NCBI GenBank assembly: GCA_000733355.1 | Contig: JNVV01000004.1 | Location: 836,623 to 900,622 of the forward strand | Length of the DNA stretch: 64,000 nucleotides | Reading direction: 5' to 3' | Source: Falciphora oryzae | Taxonomy: Eukaryota; Ascomycota; Sordariomycetes; Magnaporthales; Magnaporthaceae | Shown here: positions 43,884-56,941 of the stretch, one piece after another | How the letters are laid out: the number at the start of each line of letters is the position of its first letter | Position numbering within the stretch: the first letter of the stretch is position 1 | Notes under the pieces: model-generated | The model's database searches: none | What the model was told of the DNA's origin: nothing | What the model saw: the letters and a program-made list of their open reading frames with translations, nothing else | Made by a program: the position numbers and the translations under genes

Positions 43884-44394
43884 CTAGCAGTTTTTCTTTT
43901 ATAGTCGCACGTCCCTTTCCCAAAATTAGTTGGAATGGTTAAATCACCTTCTGCCAAAGTGACTCCGTATGCTTTTATGGTATAAAAAAAACGCAATAAA
44001 AGTAACTAGTGTTTTTAAGTAACTTAATGTGGGCTTTATATGGTAATTGTATTAATGGCTTGGGAAAAAGCGGGTTTTTTAGGGTAGTGGCTTTAAAAGG
44101 AATCCATTTAGGGTCCGTATAAAGCTTCCGGTAGATCGGGTAATTCTGTTAAGATAGTTATATGGGTAAAAAGTTGTATTAAAGTAGTTGGAGGTGTGCG
44201 TTAGCTTTTTTGGTTAAGTTGTAAATAGCTTTACATAAAAGGCAGTTGCTTGCTTTATGCGAAGCCCGCCTTTTTTCCCTATTCGTAGGGATAAAAAGCG
44301 TCCTTTCCTTTCCTCCTTTTTAATCTTTTCTTTCCGTACGACATAACCATAACAACAACCACAACTATAACCATAAACTCGTCTTTTCCGATCG

Positions 44395-44399
44395 CGCGA
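44395..44399 (+). repeat. TSD CGCGA of Gypsy-D (left)
   Basis: Repeated at 51400-51404. The homologous uninterrupted site is seen in Copia-1 near 21772-21780. Confidence 0.92.
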
Positions 44400-44662
44400 T
44401 GTAACAAGGGGTCAAAAACGGCTTGGAAAAAGAATCTCTAGATTGCAGATAATCTTTCTATGGGCTCAAGAGATGCTTGAGGAGGAAGGAATCTTTCGTG
44501 AAGGACATAGGAGATGGCAGGGTTTATATAAACCCTTTGTGATCCGTGCGAAGTATCGAGTACATAATTCACACTGCCTTCCGACCTTCACCGCTTGGCC
44601 TTAGGGCCGTTGACCGCCTATGCGGGTTTTTAACCCTCCGTAAGGCCGACTCGTGATGCCGA

Positions 44663-47600
44663 TTAGTTAGGTCTACGGGTTCTTCCGTATGACACTATCC
44701 TCCTTTTTTTAAAGCGCGTTTCGAGACCTTCCGAGGCCCGCTTAAAGGATAAGGCCGTGCCTATATCTTGTGGCACGCGGGGGTCCTTAGGCTTATCGGG
44801 GTTAAGCCGATAAAAAGCAATAACGTGCTACTTAGATCCGTCGGTATCGAAATGCTCCTAAGGTTCTTACGTCCAGTCCTTTTTACGTAGGTAATTTTCC
44901 CATTGGACAAAGTAACGAACTTTCCCGCTTATATCCATAAAATCCATAACTTTTTTTATAACGAAATTTCCTATAACCGAAAGGGCCTTCCGCAATACCT
45001 GGTCAGGGTTAGGTCGTGCCTAAATGCCAAAGCGGTAGGGTTCGATAAAGGATACGTGGAAAGCGTTATGGATTTTCCAGGTTTTAGGCAGGGCTAGTCG
45101 TACCGCCGTAGGAAAAATAACCTTAAAGATCCGGAAGGGCCCGAGCATTTTGGCATCGAATTTTTTGGCGGGGCGACGGGTTTTTATGTGCCGGGCGTTT
45201 AACATAACGAATTGTTTTTCAGTAAAAACCGGCGAGGGGCTTTTCCTTTTGTCGGCTTAATGCTTTATTCGTTCCCGGGCTTTCTTAAAGTGTTGTTTGG
45301 CTTCTTCGTACACCTAGGTCATCCAATGCCGGTAAAGTTGGCTTGCTGGATTGCGTACTCGTCCTAGGAAAGGGGGATTATTGGAAGCTAGGTAATACCC
45401 GTAGTTAGCGAAAAAGGGAGTAATGGAGGTATTTGCCGAAAATATATTATTATAAGCAAATTCCGCCGTAAGTAACAGCTCGACCCAGTTAATCATTTCG
45501 TAATTTACGAAAAACCTAAAGTAGGCCTCCAAGCTTTAGTTAAACCTTTCGGTTTGTCCATCTGTTTGGAAATGGAAGGCAGTGCTTATTTTTGGCTTAA
45601 TACCTACCAAACGGAGGAAATCTTTCCACAAATGGCTCGTAAATCTGGAATTTCTATCAAAGATAATATCCAAAAGCACACCGTGCAATCGCCAGTATTC
45701 TTTGGCGAAAATGCGGATAAAGTCATCCGACTTTTTACCCTCGACTTTAAAGGGAACGAAATACGCCATCTTAGTAAAAGGGTCTACCATTACCCAGATT
45801 AAATCGCACCCATCGCTTAAAAGGAGGTCCGTAATAAAGTCCATGGCCACCGTTTTCCAGGGCTGGTAATGCAGCTCTATGGGTTGTAGGGGTCCAAAGG
45901 GGGTATGCCTTAGGGCCTTATTACGTTAGCACTCTAGGCATCCCCTTACGTATTCCCGGACTTTTGCCTCGATATTGGGCCACCAAAAGTGCCGAATAAT
46001 TAATTCGAGGGTTTTATCCATACCCATATATCCAACGACTTTTATATCATATTCAAACTCGAGGACTTCTTTTTGCAAAACCTCCGTTAGCACCCACAAT
46101 CTTTCCTTATAATAAAAAAGGCCATCCTCAACTTTTTCACCCTTTTCGGGCTTTTAAAAACGGCCTTAGTATTCGGAATCCGATATACTAGCTTATTTAA
46201 CTTTGTTAGTAAATTCCGTAGCCCATTTTAGGACTGGAATACTACAAAGCCGGCCTAAGGATAAAAGGAAAAAAGGTGCTTTTTGCGGCAAAACTTTTTC
46301 CATAAGGTTATCTCCTTATCCTTCCAAAGCCGAAATTTTTGCTAAAAAATGTTTTTTTTATAAAATCGTCGTAATCGGCTAATCCTTATTCCCCCCTTTT
46401 TTAGGTTTATGCTAGGGTAATTTCGATAGCATATCGGCCTTTTCATTTTGCTTTCCTGGCTGGTAATTAATTATAAACTAATAACCAACCAGCTATTGTG
46501 CCCATCTGGCTTGCCTTCGATTAAGGACTTTAGCCGTCAAGAAATATTCGAGGTTCCGGTAATCCGTATAAACCTCTATCCGGTGCTTTGCCCCTTCAAA
46601 GTAATGCTTCCACCTAGCGAAATAATCAACGACCGCCAAAAGTTCTTTATCGTGGATTTTATAGTTAATTTCGGCGGGTAACATTTTGCGCGAATAAAAA
46701 GCAACGGGGTGCAATTTGTTAGTTTCGGGGTCCCTTTGGGATAGCACCCTTCCAAAGGCAAAGTCCGAAACGTTTACTTCGATTTGCGCCGGGAAAAACG
46801 GATCGAAATGCCGGAGTATCGGAAGCGAAACGAAAGCGACTTTAAAAGCTTCGAAAGCCTGGTCCATTTCGGGGGTTTATCGCCATTAGCTTTTAAATAG
46901 GGCGTTAGCCGTCGTTATAAGCCTAACGATTCCGGAAAACCTTTTAATAAACCTCTTGTAAAAGTTAGCGAAGCTAATAAAGGATTGGGAGTTTTTAAGG
47001 CATTTAGGGGCTTCCTATTGCATAATGGCGTCCACTTTATCCTTAGATATTGCGATGCCATTAGGTTCTATTATGTAACTAAGGAATTCGACTTCGTGCA
47101 CCCCCTAAACGCATTTGCGAGGGGCCACGGCTAAATTATGCTTAGTAAGGCGGCGAAGCACTTCCTTTACCAAATTATCGTGTTGTTTTTTAGTTTCGGC
47201 GTATATTAAGAGGTTATTTAAATATATAAGGAGCCCGGTATCGATAAGGTCCATAAAAATATGGTTTATTATGCTTTGGAAGGTGGCGGGGGCGTTGATA
47301 AGGCTTATCGGTATAACCGTGAATTCGAAAACGCCGTATTTGCAGAGGAAAGCTGTAAGCCATTCGTGGCCTTTTTTTATTCGAATTAGGTTAAACCCGG
47401 TTTTAAGGTCGATTTTTGTTATCCATTTAGCATTTCGAAGTCGATCTTAAAGCTCCGTAATAAGCGGGATGGGGCACCGAATCGGGATCGTTTTAGCATT
47501 AACGTCCCTATAGTCGACCACTACCCTTAAAGGATTAAGGGGGTTTTTTTTTATGCGAATATAAAGGGCGAACTGTTAGCAGTTTTGCATGGCCTAACCT

Positions 47601-50600
47601 TGCCGGTTCGCATATGCTTTCCCAGCCAAAGCTTTAAAACGTCCAGCTCCTTTTGGCTCATTTGGTATAGGGGTTTATGGGTTAATTGGGCTCTTTCCTT
47701 TAGGTGAATTTCGTGGTCCTAGGGCTGATGATCGGGAAAGCGTATAGCGGCCGCTTCCGTTATAATAGGAAGGAATTCCCTAAACTCCTTTAATACCGAT
47801 TCGAGGCCGTTTGAATCTGCTTTGGCCACTTCTTTAGGGGAAAGAATACTATGCCCGTACTTAATGGCGGCAATAGTCGCAAGCTCGACTGTTTTTATAT
47901 TTTCCCGAAGGCGTAAGCCTTCAGGTGGCCGTAAATCCGGCGGCTTTCGGGCTCGGGGCTTGTTGCACTTCCGGCACTTGTCCGAATCTATGCGGATATC
48001 CCGAAGGTCGCGATTTAATAAGCCTAACGGTGGGTATTGCCTTTGCCATGCGAAGGGTAGGATAACGTCGTAATTTAAATCCGTAGGACTAACTTCGAAC
48101 GTTTCCGTGGAATAGTGCGTTTTGTGCCGGAAGGTAACGTCAACCACTAGTTGCTTTCCGGCCCTTAGTTCGACCGCCCCTAAAAAGGTAGTTATAATGC
48201 GGGGAATAGCTTTGTCAACCAAATGCCCTGGAAGCTACTTGGCTATTTTATCCGAAATAACCTTCGTATCGCTGCCTCCGTTTAAAAGGACCCGAACAGG
48301 TATATCCTTCGATCCCCTTGCCTGTATATACATACGGAAAATCGGCCTTGCGAGCTTTTTATCCGTTAAGGGCCTTCGGGCAGCAGCGACGGTCGATGGT
48401 TGTTAACAATTATCGTCCAATTCCGAATTTAACAGCTCGAAAATTCGGGATCCGGTAAGGGCGTTTCTTTCCAAGGCTTCCGAAACGAGGCCGGCGATTT
48501 TAACCTTTTTAGCCTATAGCTGTTCCTCCTGTTCGTCCGTTACAAGGCGTTTAGAGATGGATTTGGCTCCGGCCGTTTTTGCAGGTGCAAAAGGAAGTTC
48601 CTTGCCGTTGGTGTCCTTTTTGGCGTAGCATTCCAACGTATGGTGCCCTTTTTTTCCGCAGCGCTAGCAGTCGGCTTTGGCCAACTTTCGTGCGTCGATA
48701 TCGCGTTGTTCGACCCCTTCGAGTGCCAGTTTGGTCGTAGTCTAAACGTTACTTTTTTTATCGGCCTTATCGTTAGCTTTTTTTCCAAAACGGGAGCTTG
48801 AGGATGGATTTTGGCTTTTGTTTTTGGAGCCTTTGCTTTGGCGACGGCCCGCGTTCGAGCGTTCCGAAATCGAAACGGGCTCGTTTTTTCCCTTATCCTT
48901 CGGGGTTAGCCCAGGGTCCTGGAGTATAACCTCGTGGATTTTGCCGGCTTCTTGGATTGCGGCAAGGAATTTTTCGTCCGTATCAGGGACTTTTCCGCAA
49001 CGGGAATATACCAATTTGGTAATTTCTTTTAGAAGGGTGCGGGAAATATGCTTCCTAAATATAACGCCGGACCATTAAACCGCTTCGTTAAGGTTAAAAA
49101 GCTTAGTAAAGTACTAAACGGTATTTCTTTTGTATTTAAACTCCCGCATTTTTTTAGCGTTGCGGTAATGTTCGGTGGCGTCCCGGAAGCGTTCCTATAA
49201 GGCCGCCGAATAGGCCCGCCAGTTATTTTCGAATTGCGCGCTTCGAAAGGACCGAAGGCGTTATTAGTGCCAAACTTGTGCGTTTTCCGTAAATAAGGAC
49301 CCGACCTAATTAACTTTAACTATATCGTTAGGAAAGCTTTCGACGTAGGTTTCCATATAGGAGGTAACGCGAAGCCACCATAGCCTAAATTTAGCTAGGT
49401 CCTTACCGTCGTAACTGGGTGGCTTATTAAGCTGGACTGGGTTAATAACGGCCGTAAGGATCGGACCACGCGGGCGAGCAGTTCCCTGTTGGATGGCTTT
49501 AATGAGGTCCCGCAAATCGGGGTCCTTGGAGGCCCGTCCGTTATTTTCGGGGGCATCGTCTTCCGAGGAGGTGTTCGAAGGTTCTAAAGGTTCCGAAGGA
49601 ATAGCAATATGCTTAGGAGGTTCGTTAGGTGGCCCTTGGGGAGGCCCTTAAAGAAGTTTTCCGAGGCTTCCGGAGTGCTTGGGACCTGCCGTTGCGGCCT
49701 TGTACTATTATTGGGCAGCGGAGGCAGTAGCCCGAACTTGTTGCCGTCGGAGGTTATCGGATGATAGGGGGTCCTAAAAACCCTAGCGTGATAATGCCGA
49801 CGTTTTAAACGCCGATTGGGGTAGCGGTTTTTCCGTAAAAGGGACGGGTTTTTCCCTTTCTGAAGTGCTTTGACGTAAGCCCGGTAGAAGGGACGACTTT
49901 TAAAAGGCCGAAAATACCGTAGCTAATTTAGGCCGCCTTCTTTGTGCCGCAAATCGCCGGCTTTCCCGTACGGCGTCCCTAACGAGCTGATGCGTTTGGG
50001 CCAATATGCGCCGTTCGGCATTAGTAAGGGTTTTGGGCGATACGTGCTCCTTAGTTAAGAGATCCTGGATCTGGGCATCCTTATTAACGGCCCAGTTAGT
50101 AACTCCCTCTTCGAAGGTGGAAAGTCGTGCTTGTAGGTTTTGCAAGTGGTTTTGTTGGGCCCGAGTAACGTCCCGGAGCTGAATTGGGGCCTCCGAACAG
50201 ATTTGTTGCTTTTCGGCCAAAGTGGCGACCGTGGCCCAAACTTGTTGTGCAAATGCCTGGCTTTTTCCAATAATCCGTTGCCGGAATGCCTTTTATTGAT
50301 CGGCGGAAGCGATTAGGCTTTCCTTATATAAGGAAACGACGGTATGGTACGCGTGGGTGATGCGGTCGTAATGGGTCCTGATTTCGCGGATTTGTTCCCG
50401 GTCGGCGAGGATTTCCTGGCTTACATTTCGGGATAAGGCCGAAATTGCTTCGTGCGTACTGATGAATTCCCGCTGGATTTTAGTTATTTAGCCCGGGGGA
50501 TCCTAAAGGCGTTCTACGGATGTAAGGGTTTGTTGTTCGAGGGCTATGCTGAAAGGGGGTGCCGAATACAGGATAAGTGCCCTTTGATCGTCGAGCATAG

Positions 50601-51003
50601 GTATATTTTAACGTTTTTTTGGTGCAGACCGGGAGGAGCCTTCGGGGGCTTTTCCGGCCGCTTTTTTAGATTGAGCCGGCATGGTATCGGCAGGCATACC
50701 GGAATCGCTAGGCAAAGAAGGGGATTTTATAGCCGGCATGCCAAAGTCGCTTGGTAGGGAAGGAGATGTCGTTGCAGACGAGATGAGGGGGTCCGGTTCC
50801 CTGTATTCCTGGGCAGAGTAAAATCCCAAAGGTATAAGGGAGATCTTCCGGCCTTTTTTGGAGTCCCGTGATTTCGCCAGGGCGATTGAGAGGGTGAAGC
50901 GACCCTTTTGTATATTCTTTTCGCTTTTACCCGTTCGAGAACACCGGTGACAGTTAAAATGTTCGTGGTGTGGCCCTAGGGTTTTATTTGCTAAAGAAGG
51001 CAA
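44663..51003 (-). pseudogene. Gypsy-D Gag-Pol polyprotein (RIP stops and one frameshift)
   Basis: It starts at ATG 51003 with the same N-terminal Gag as A and C (MPSLANKT...). Register is kept through a divergent capsid-like region (including VINPVQLNKPPSYDGKDLAKFRLWWLRV-type sequence near 49330-49450), then a basic region and zinc knuckle (about 48640-48690), then protease (about 48220-48290). A one-base loss in the T run near 47545, relative to Gypsy-A, shifts the frame before RT. RNase H (46493-46867), integrase (45536-45850) and GPF/Y (about 45100-45170) continue in the shifted frame, and the chromodomain follows. RT keeps the Trp that is TAG in A and C, but YxDD has become LNN. Confidence 0.88.
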
Positions 51004-51084
51004 TAGTTGGGGCTTGGGGGTACCGACTGATAGGGCCTCTCCAGAGCTTAGGAGGAAAGATAGTGAGGCTTCCGTTAGGGGGCA

Positions 51085-51104
51085 GAGCCCATAGAAAGAT
51101 TATT
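51085..51104 (-). promoter_or_regulatory. self-complementary primer-binding site of Gypsy-D
   Basis: On the plus strand this reads GAGCCCATAGAAAGATTATT, so the RNA-sense PBS is its complement. It can pair over 19 bases with GAGCCCATAGAAAGATTAT of intact LTRs of the same family (43209-43227 and the solo LTR). The PBS begins directly at the LTR edge. Confidence 0.7.
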
Positions 51105-51561
51105 TGTAACAAGGGGTTAAAGACGGTTTGGAGAAAGAATTTCTAAATTGCAGATAATTTTTTTATGGGCTTAAGAGATGTTTGAGGAGGAAGGAATTTT
51201 TCGTGAAGGATATAGGAGATGGCAGGGTTTATATAGACCTTTTGTGATCCGTGCGAAGTATCGAGTACATGATTTACATTACCTTCCGACCTTTACCGCT
51301 TGGCCTTAGGGCCGTTGACCGCTTATGCGGGTTTTCGACCCTCCGTGAGGCCGACTCGTGATGCCGACTAGTTAGGTCCACGGGTTCTTCCGTGTGACAC
51401 GCGACCTTTTATCGCGCGACCTTCAAACTCTTTTTTCCTTTCAACTATTAGTTAAAAATTTTACCACCTTTTTTAGGCTTTTTCTTTTTCGGCTTTTACG
51501 ATAGCTCTTGTACCCGCTTAACCTACCGTTCAAACGGTCGTCTCTTTTTCAGTTTTTAGTA

Positions 51562-51993
51562 ACGTGGTTCATTAGTGAGTGGGTCAAATCAGCTCGTGGG
51601 TCACTTCAAAATCCCATACTAAACGCCGTTTTCGACCCCCCGGTTAAATCCGCCAGTTTTTAATAAAATTCCATGAAAATTTAATATGTTATATTTAACT
51701 ATATAGCCGATTTTATGATTATTTTTCCAAATTTTTATTAGCATTATTTTTAAGTGAGTTTTAAACACTGTGCAAAACACTGTGTGTAAATAGTAAATCA
51801 CCTTAAAATAGTAATAATAAAAATGTGGAAAAATAATCATAAATTCGGTTATATAGTTAAATATAACATATTAAATTTTCATGGAATTTTATTAAAAACT
51901 GGTGGATTTAACCGGGGGGTCGAAAACGGCGTTTAGTATGGGATTTTGAAGTGACTCACGAGCTGATTTGACCCACTCACTGATGAACCACGT
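51562..51993. mobile_element. MITE-F: 432-bp hairpin MITE in Copia-2
   Basis: The TIR starts ACGTGGTT with direct repeats CATTAGTGAGTGGGTCA and AATCAGCTCGTGGGTCA, then CCCATACTAAACGCC. TA duplications flank it (51560-51561, 51994-51995). The arms pair over most of the length. No coding frame is seen. Confidence 0.88.
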
Positions 51994-54900
51994 TATACTT
52001 TTTATCCGTACTAATAAATAAAATATCTGCTAGCTCCATTTGCCTACCGGCTGGCTTAGCAATCGTACGTTTATAACCGCGTTCGCTATCAATATATATA
52101 TTACCTTCCTTAGCTCTTTTTCTTTATCGTACGCAATTAACCTCGTTTTTTTTCAACTTGCAGGACGAAAAGCGTGCGCTTTGTGCTTTGCCGTCCGTTA
52201 ATATTAAGGTCCGGATAAATGTTCCAACCGAAGCAGGTGCTTTCAATTTGGTTACCCGAATCGTACGACGCGAATCCTACTTCCGTACGGTTTTAATCCA
52301 TTTTCGCGGAATTCCTTATCGTCGTTGCCTTTAAAGGTGCGGCAATTCCAACTCGGTACCGCGCTTCGTACGCTACGTGCGCTTTCGAGGATACCAAGCT
52401 GGTACCTGTTCGAATTGCATTTAGCAAAACCATAAAAATAAGTACGGATATACTCGTGCGGGGACTATCTCTCCCGGTTCGTTTGTTGCTGGTTCGAACC
52501 GTAGCGATAATAATAATGGTTTTGGTAGTAGTAATGGTAATCGTGCGGTACAAAAACCTTTTCCTTCCTTTGGCTTTGCTGGTTTGGGTTTAGGTCGTAA
52601 AATGATTATAATTAAGGATTAATCGTGCGGTAGTGTTTTTTTTTAAATGTAAAATAAAGGAAAGGGGTTTTTATCGTACGTTGCTTTGCTAAGTTTTTTT
52701 TTTTTTTCGGAATTTAGGTCGGAAAGGATTAGAATTATGCGAAGCTAAATATTGTATTTAACAAAGGAAATTTTTTTCCTCGTTAATTTTATTTTTTTCC
52801 TTTTTTAATATAAGCTTTTACCTTAATCGTCGTACGATTTATTAATACCAAGGTTGCTAATGCTTCGTTTGGATTTTTTTTATTAAAGCGTTAGCAAGGT
52901 TATTTCGTCCGTCAATTTAGCGGATTTTAAAAATTTCCTTTCGTTTGTACGATTTTCGGAAAAATATAATATCGATTATTAATTTTTTTTCCGTCGTATT
53001 GCCTAACTTTACTAAGCATTCGTACAATAATTTAAAATTTATGCAAATAATAGTTGGGATGCGTGCGATGCTTAAGGTAAAAATAATCCGTTTTAATATG
53101 CTACTAAATACGAAGCCGCTATTAAAGCTAATTGTTATACCGTATAATTCGTTTACTAATACGCTTTTCGTTATTCGCTTGCATTTGGTAAATAACTAAT
53201 GGATAATATTCTTTTGGATAAAAAATAAAATTTCCGCACGATTTATCTACTTTGTTAGTACGATCAAATAGCTAAATTGTAATATTAGGTTTTTGTTATT
53301 AGCAAATAATCTATTTGCAAAAATAAATAGCTTCGTGCGAACTAAATTTAAAAAAAGGTAATTAAATCCTCGTTATAGGTTATCCATTTGCTATTAAAAC
53401 CGCTAGTTCAATTTGTCGATGTCTTTTTTACTTAAGTTATTCACTTAAATTGCTACAAATAGGTCGTACGCTGTTTTTAGTTAATAAATGGTTGCTATAT
53501 ATGCATTTCGTGCGCGTTAGGTAATATACTATTGTATTGCGTCCTCGGCCTTTAATTTTACCAATTGGAATTAGTTAAGCTATCCTTTTTGCACGACCGT
53601 AATGTTTTTTTTTTTAAAATTCGAATTTGCATCCGTTAAATTCCAAATAGTTGTCGTACGAAAAGAACGTTTTCGGTTTAGTTTGGAAATTGGCTTCGTG
53701 CAACTTTTCCTCCTCTAGGTCCGAAAATGCTATCGTTGCAAAGCTAAGCGTATTATTTATTTGCATGCCCGTAATGCCAAACTTTTATCGTCCGGTTGCT
53801 ATAAATAGTAGGCAGGGGTCGTACGATAAAGCTTTTATTCCCAATGCTTCGCGATAGTGGGAATAGTAAATTTTCTACTAATAGGTTCCAAATTCTGCCA
53901 TTCCGTATAATGGCTTTTGTATTTATAAAATGGAATCCGTTGGGTACTTGTGGCGGATTTCCTTTAGTAGGTTTGCGATAACTTTTCGTACGAGCTTTTT
54001 TTTGGATTGAATGTAAGCTTAGGTAATATCCTTTGCTTCGCACGATGCTTTTAACTCTTCCATTAAAGTCGGGCCGATGCCAAAAAGTAAGCGCTAGTTT
54101 ATCCGTTAGATGGTTGGAATTTAGGTAAAAAATTCCTCCTTTTCAGAATCGTTAAACCCTTGCGCAACTATCCTCGTTTTTTCGTACGGATGGTTTAAGG
54201 TTTTCCTTTTCACTTTTCGTACGAAACGGGTATCCCATATCCGGAGTCCGGCGTATTTGTTTAGATTGTATTTAACGATTTTGATAGTACCTCGTGCGAT
54301 AAGGTTATTAATTTCTACCGCGTCGGACTTTTCGAACGGCTTTTTTAGTGTAATAATCTTTCCTTCCGTACGAAATAATAGGGCCAATTCCTAATCACCT
54401 TTTTTTTAGCAGTTAGGTATGCTATTGGTTATGCGTTTTTCCTCGGTTTTCCTTTGCCTCGTTTAGGGGAAATGACCGGGTTAAATTAGGCGGTAGCTTT
54501 TGCTGCTTTGGGAGCTTCGTGCGATAGGTTTGGCTTATTATCCATCTTTTTTAGGGCTTCGTGCGATAGGTTTGGTTTATCGTTCTCCTTTTTTGGATTA
54601 CGGATATATGGTTTGGTTTATGTTAGCCGAAATACCTTTAATCCGCTGTTTGTAAGGACGGTGACATTGGATTGGTCGGTTGTTTAAAAAACGTACGGTC
54701 CGGTTTAGCCCTTTTTTTTTTCAAACGAAAACTTTATTACCGAAAGGAAATTGCAATAAGTTGTGCGTGCGAAATCCGTTCCGGGTGTTTAGTGCTCGGC
54801 TAATTTCGATTTCCGCACGGATGCTCCGCAATATTTTTATTGCCTTTTGGATTGCTTTTGCTTTTCGTACGATATTTGGGGACGGAGCAGAGTTTTGGTT

Positions 54901-55295
54901 AATCCGGGGGTAAACATTAAAAACTAGCAGGGTTGGTACGAAGCCGTTAGGTTTTGCTGTATCGTTTAATGCTTTGATTGCTATTTGCAACAATGTTTCG
55001 TTATCCGTGCAATATCCAAATTCCTTTTTTAGGATATCGTACGCTGATAGTAATCGTACGAACGTCGCAGTTTAAAAGGATATTGCTACATCGATAACGT
55101 ACAGTGCGTTTTTCCCTCCCAAATGTACAATATTAATAACGATTTCGTAATTAAATTCGCAATTGTTTTTAATCGAAAATTTAAACCGTTAGGGGGCCGG
55201 GTCGTATGTTTGGCAATGGTAGCACATTTTGCCAATCTCCTTTAGGATTTTTTCCTTTACGTTAAAATATTTTATTTTTTTAAAAGTCGATGGAA

Positions 55296-55730
55296 TGTTA
55301 CAATCAGGCTCTGCTCCTAGGGTAGGACACCTAGGGAGGGTGCTGAACAGTACACTTGATAGGGGTTGCTTCAGGGGAACCGGGAAACTGGTGACAGAAG
55401 CTTAGATTGCTTGCCCAAGGGGGTACCTTGGAGCTAACTTAGGTTGACTGATGCCGATGCCTCAGTCAAAGCTATCTAACCGTGGAAGAACCTTTCCCTT
55501 ATATACACGACCTGGTCCTTCCCAATCTGTGCTATGTCTGCTATGTAGCATATCAGACATATCACCTTGAGGACCTGTGCTATGTCTGCTATGTCGCATA
55601 TCAGACATATCACCTTGAGGTTACGTGTCCTTACACGTGACCCTTCCTTTTCCAAGTGCGGGGTTGAGGGTGCTTCCTTCCCGGGGCTTGACCCAGGCCT
55701 CCTGTCCCCGCCACCTGTATGGTCGTAACA
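55296..55730 (+). mobile_element. 435-bp solo LTR of a third LTR family
   Basis: TGTTACAATCAGG...GGTCGTAACA flanked by the TSD TGGAA (55291-55295 and 55731-55735). The empty site is visible in Copia-1 near 25447. It contains a 48-bp tandem duplication (55527-55574, 55575-55621) whose unit carries a small inverted repeat (ATGTCTG...CAGACAT), and TTATATACACG near 55498-55508 as a possible TATA. GC content is normal with no obvious RIP, so it is a recent or single-copy arrival. Confidence 0.9.
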
Positions 55731-56941
55731 TGGAAGCGCTCCGTACGAAGGTATCCGAACTTTTAATAAAGCCTTTTAAGCTTTCTTTTTATTAGGAATG
55801 CTGTTCTTTTCACATTTTTTACGTTAAAAAATAGGTGCCTTTATTTCCTAATTATAAGAATAGTTATTCCGTCCCTTCGTACGATGTTATCGTTAACGTT
55901 ATTAAAATAACATTTCAATCTGTCGGCGTCGTGCAAATAAAATAGAAATAGGGTTTAGGAATTTAGGATATGGTAGGTAACTTCGCCAAGGGGGTTTTTT
56001 ATCCGTATCGTACCGATAAAGGTTTTTATATTGTTTTTTCTAAATTTTACTTCCGTTAATCCCGGCGTCCAATCGATTTCCGCACGGGGGTTTTCTTTTA
56101 AATATGCCTCTATTTGGCATTTTACGATTGTAAAAACTCGTGCGGCGCCGGTATCCTAAAGCTCGCTTTAGTAGGTCGTATTATACTAGTTATACAATAC
56201 GAATTGGTCCGACGTTTCGCTTAAACTAGTTTGGTAAATGTTTTCGCTAATCGTGCGATAAAGGTAGGTATAGTTTTGGAAATATTGCACTAATGGTGCT
56301 CGAATTTATTTATTTTTTTCCTTATCGTACGATAGTAGTAAGCCTTCGTAATTTTAAAGGAATGTTTCGAAATTATCTTTTTCGTTACCCAAGTTTTCGT
56401 ACGTTTGGAAGTACCGTTATTTCGCACCCTCCTATTCTTTACGTAGGTATTTCGTTAACCAATATCCTTTTTTTTGCATATATAGTAACGTAATTTTATG
56501 CGATATTAAAAGTTGCTATTTAGCCGGTAATTGCCGCCGCCGTTTATCTGGAAGTTGCCGTTTTAGCCCGTCCGGGGTTTGTTATTGTTATAATACCGTC
56601 GGTCCGTATAATTAACGTCGTACGGTCCTTTTTCCAATAAAAATTAGGTCCTGCTCGTGCGATCCATCGTTATTTATAATGCTATTTGGAGGTTTGCAAA
56701 CAAAGCTTCGCACGTTGGTTTTTAAGTAAAAAGTGCGATTTCGAACTCCGGCACTCCACGGCATACTTAAATAACAACCGTATGGAAAGCACTTTCCTTT
56801 TAGTAACTTTTACACAAAGCTTTTTATGCGAACTAAAATTTATCCAGCATCGTTTCTAGCACTTTAGGCAATATTTTATTTAAATAGGTTTAGCGCATCC
56901 ACACGAACGTCGTTAACATCCAATTTGTTTAATAAAGCGTA

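Larger units (their letters stand above)
44400..51399 (-). mobile_element. Gypsy-D: full-length Gypsy chromovirus, minus orientation, divergent gag
   Basis: 7,000 bp with 295-bp variant II LTRs (44400-44694 and 51105-51399) and a perfect TSD, inserted into Copia-2. Pol and the N-terminal gag are closely related to Gypsy-A and Gypsy-C. About 1 kb in the middle of gag (roughly 48900-49905) is unrelated at a glance to the corresponding 1 kb of A and C and looks less RIP-altered. The internal sequence next to the 5' LTR (51085-51104) is GAGCCCATAGAAAGATTATT on the plus strand, the longest self-complementary PBS of the three copies. Confidence 0.94.
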
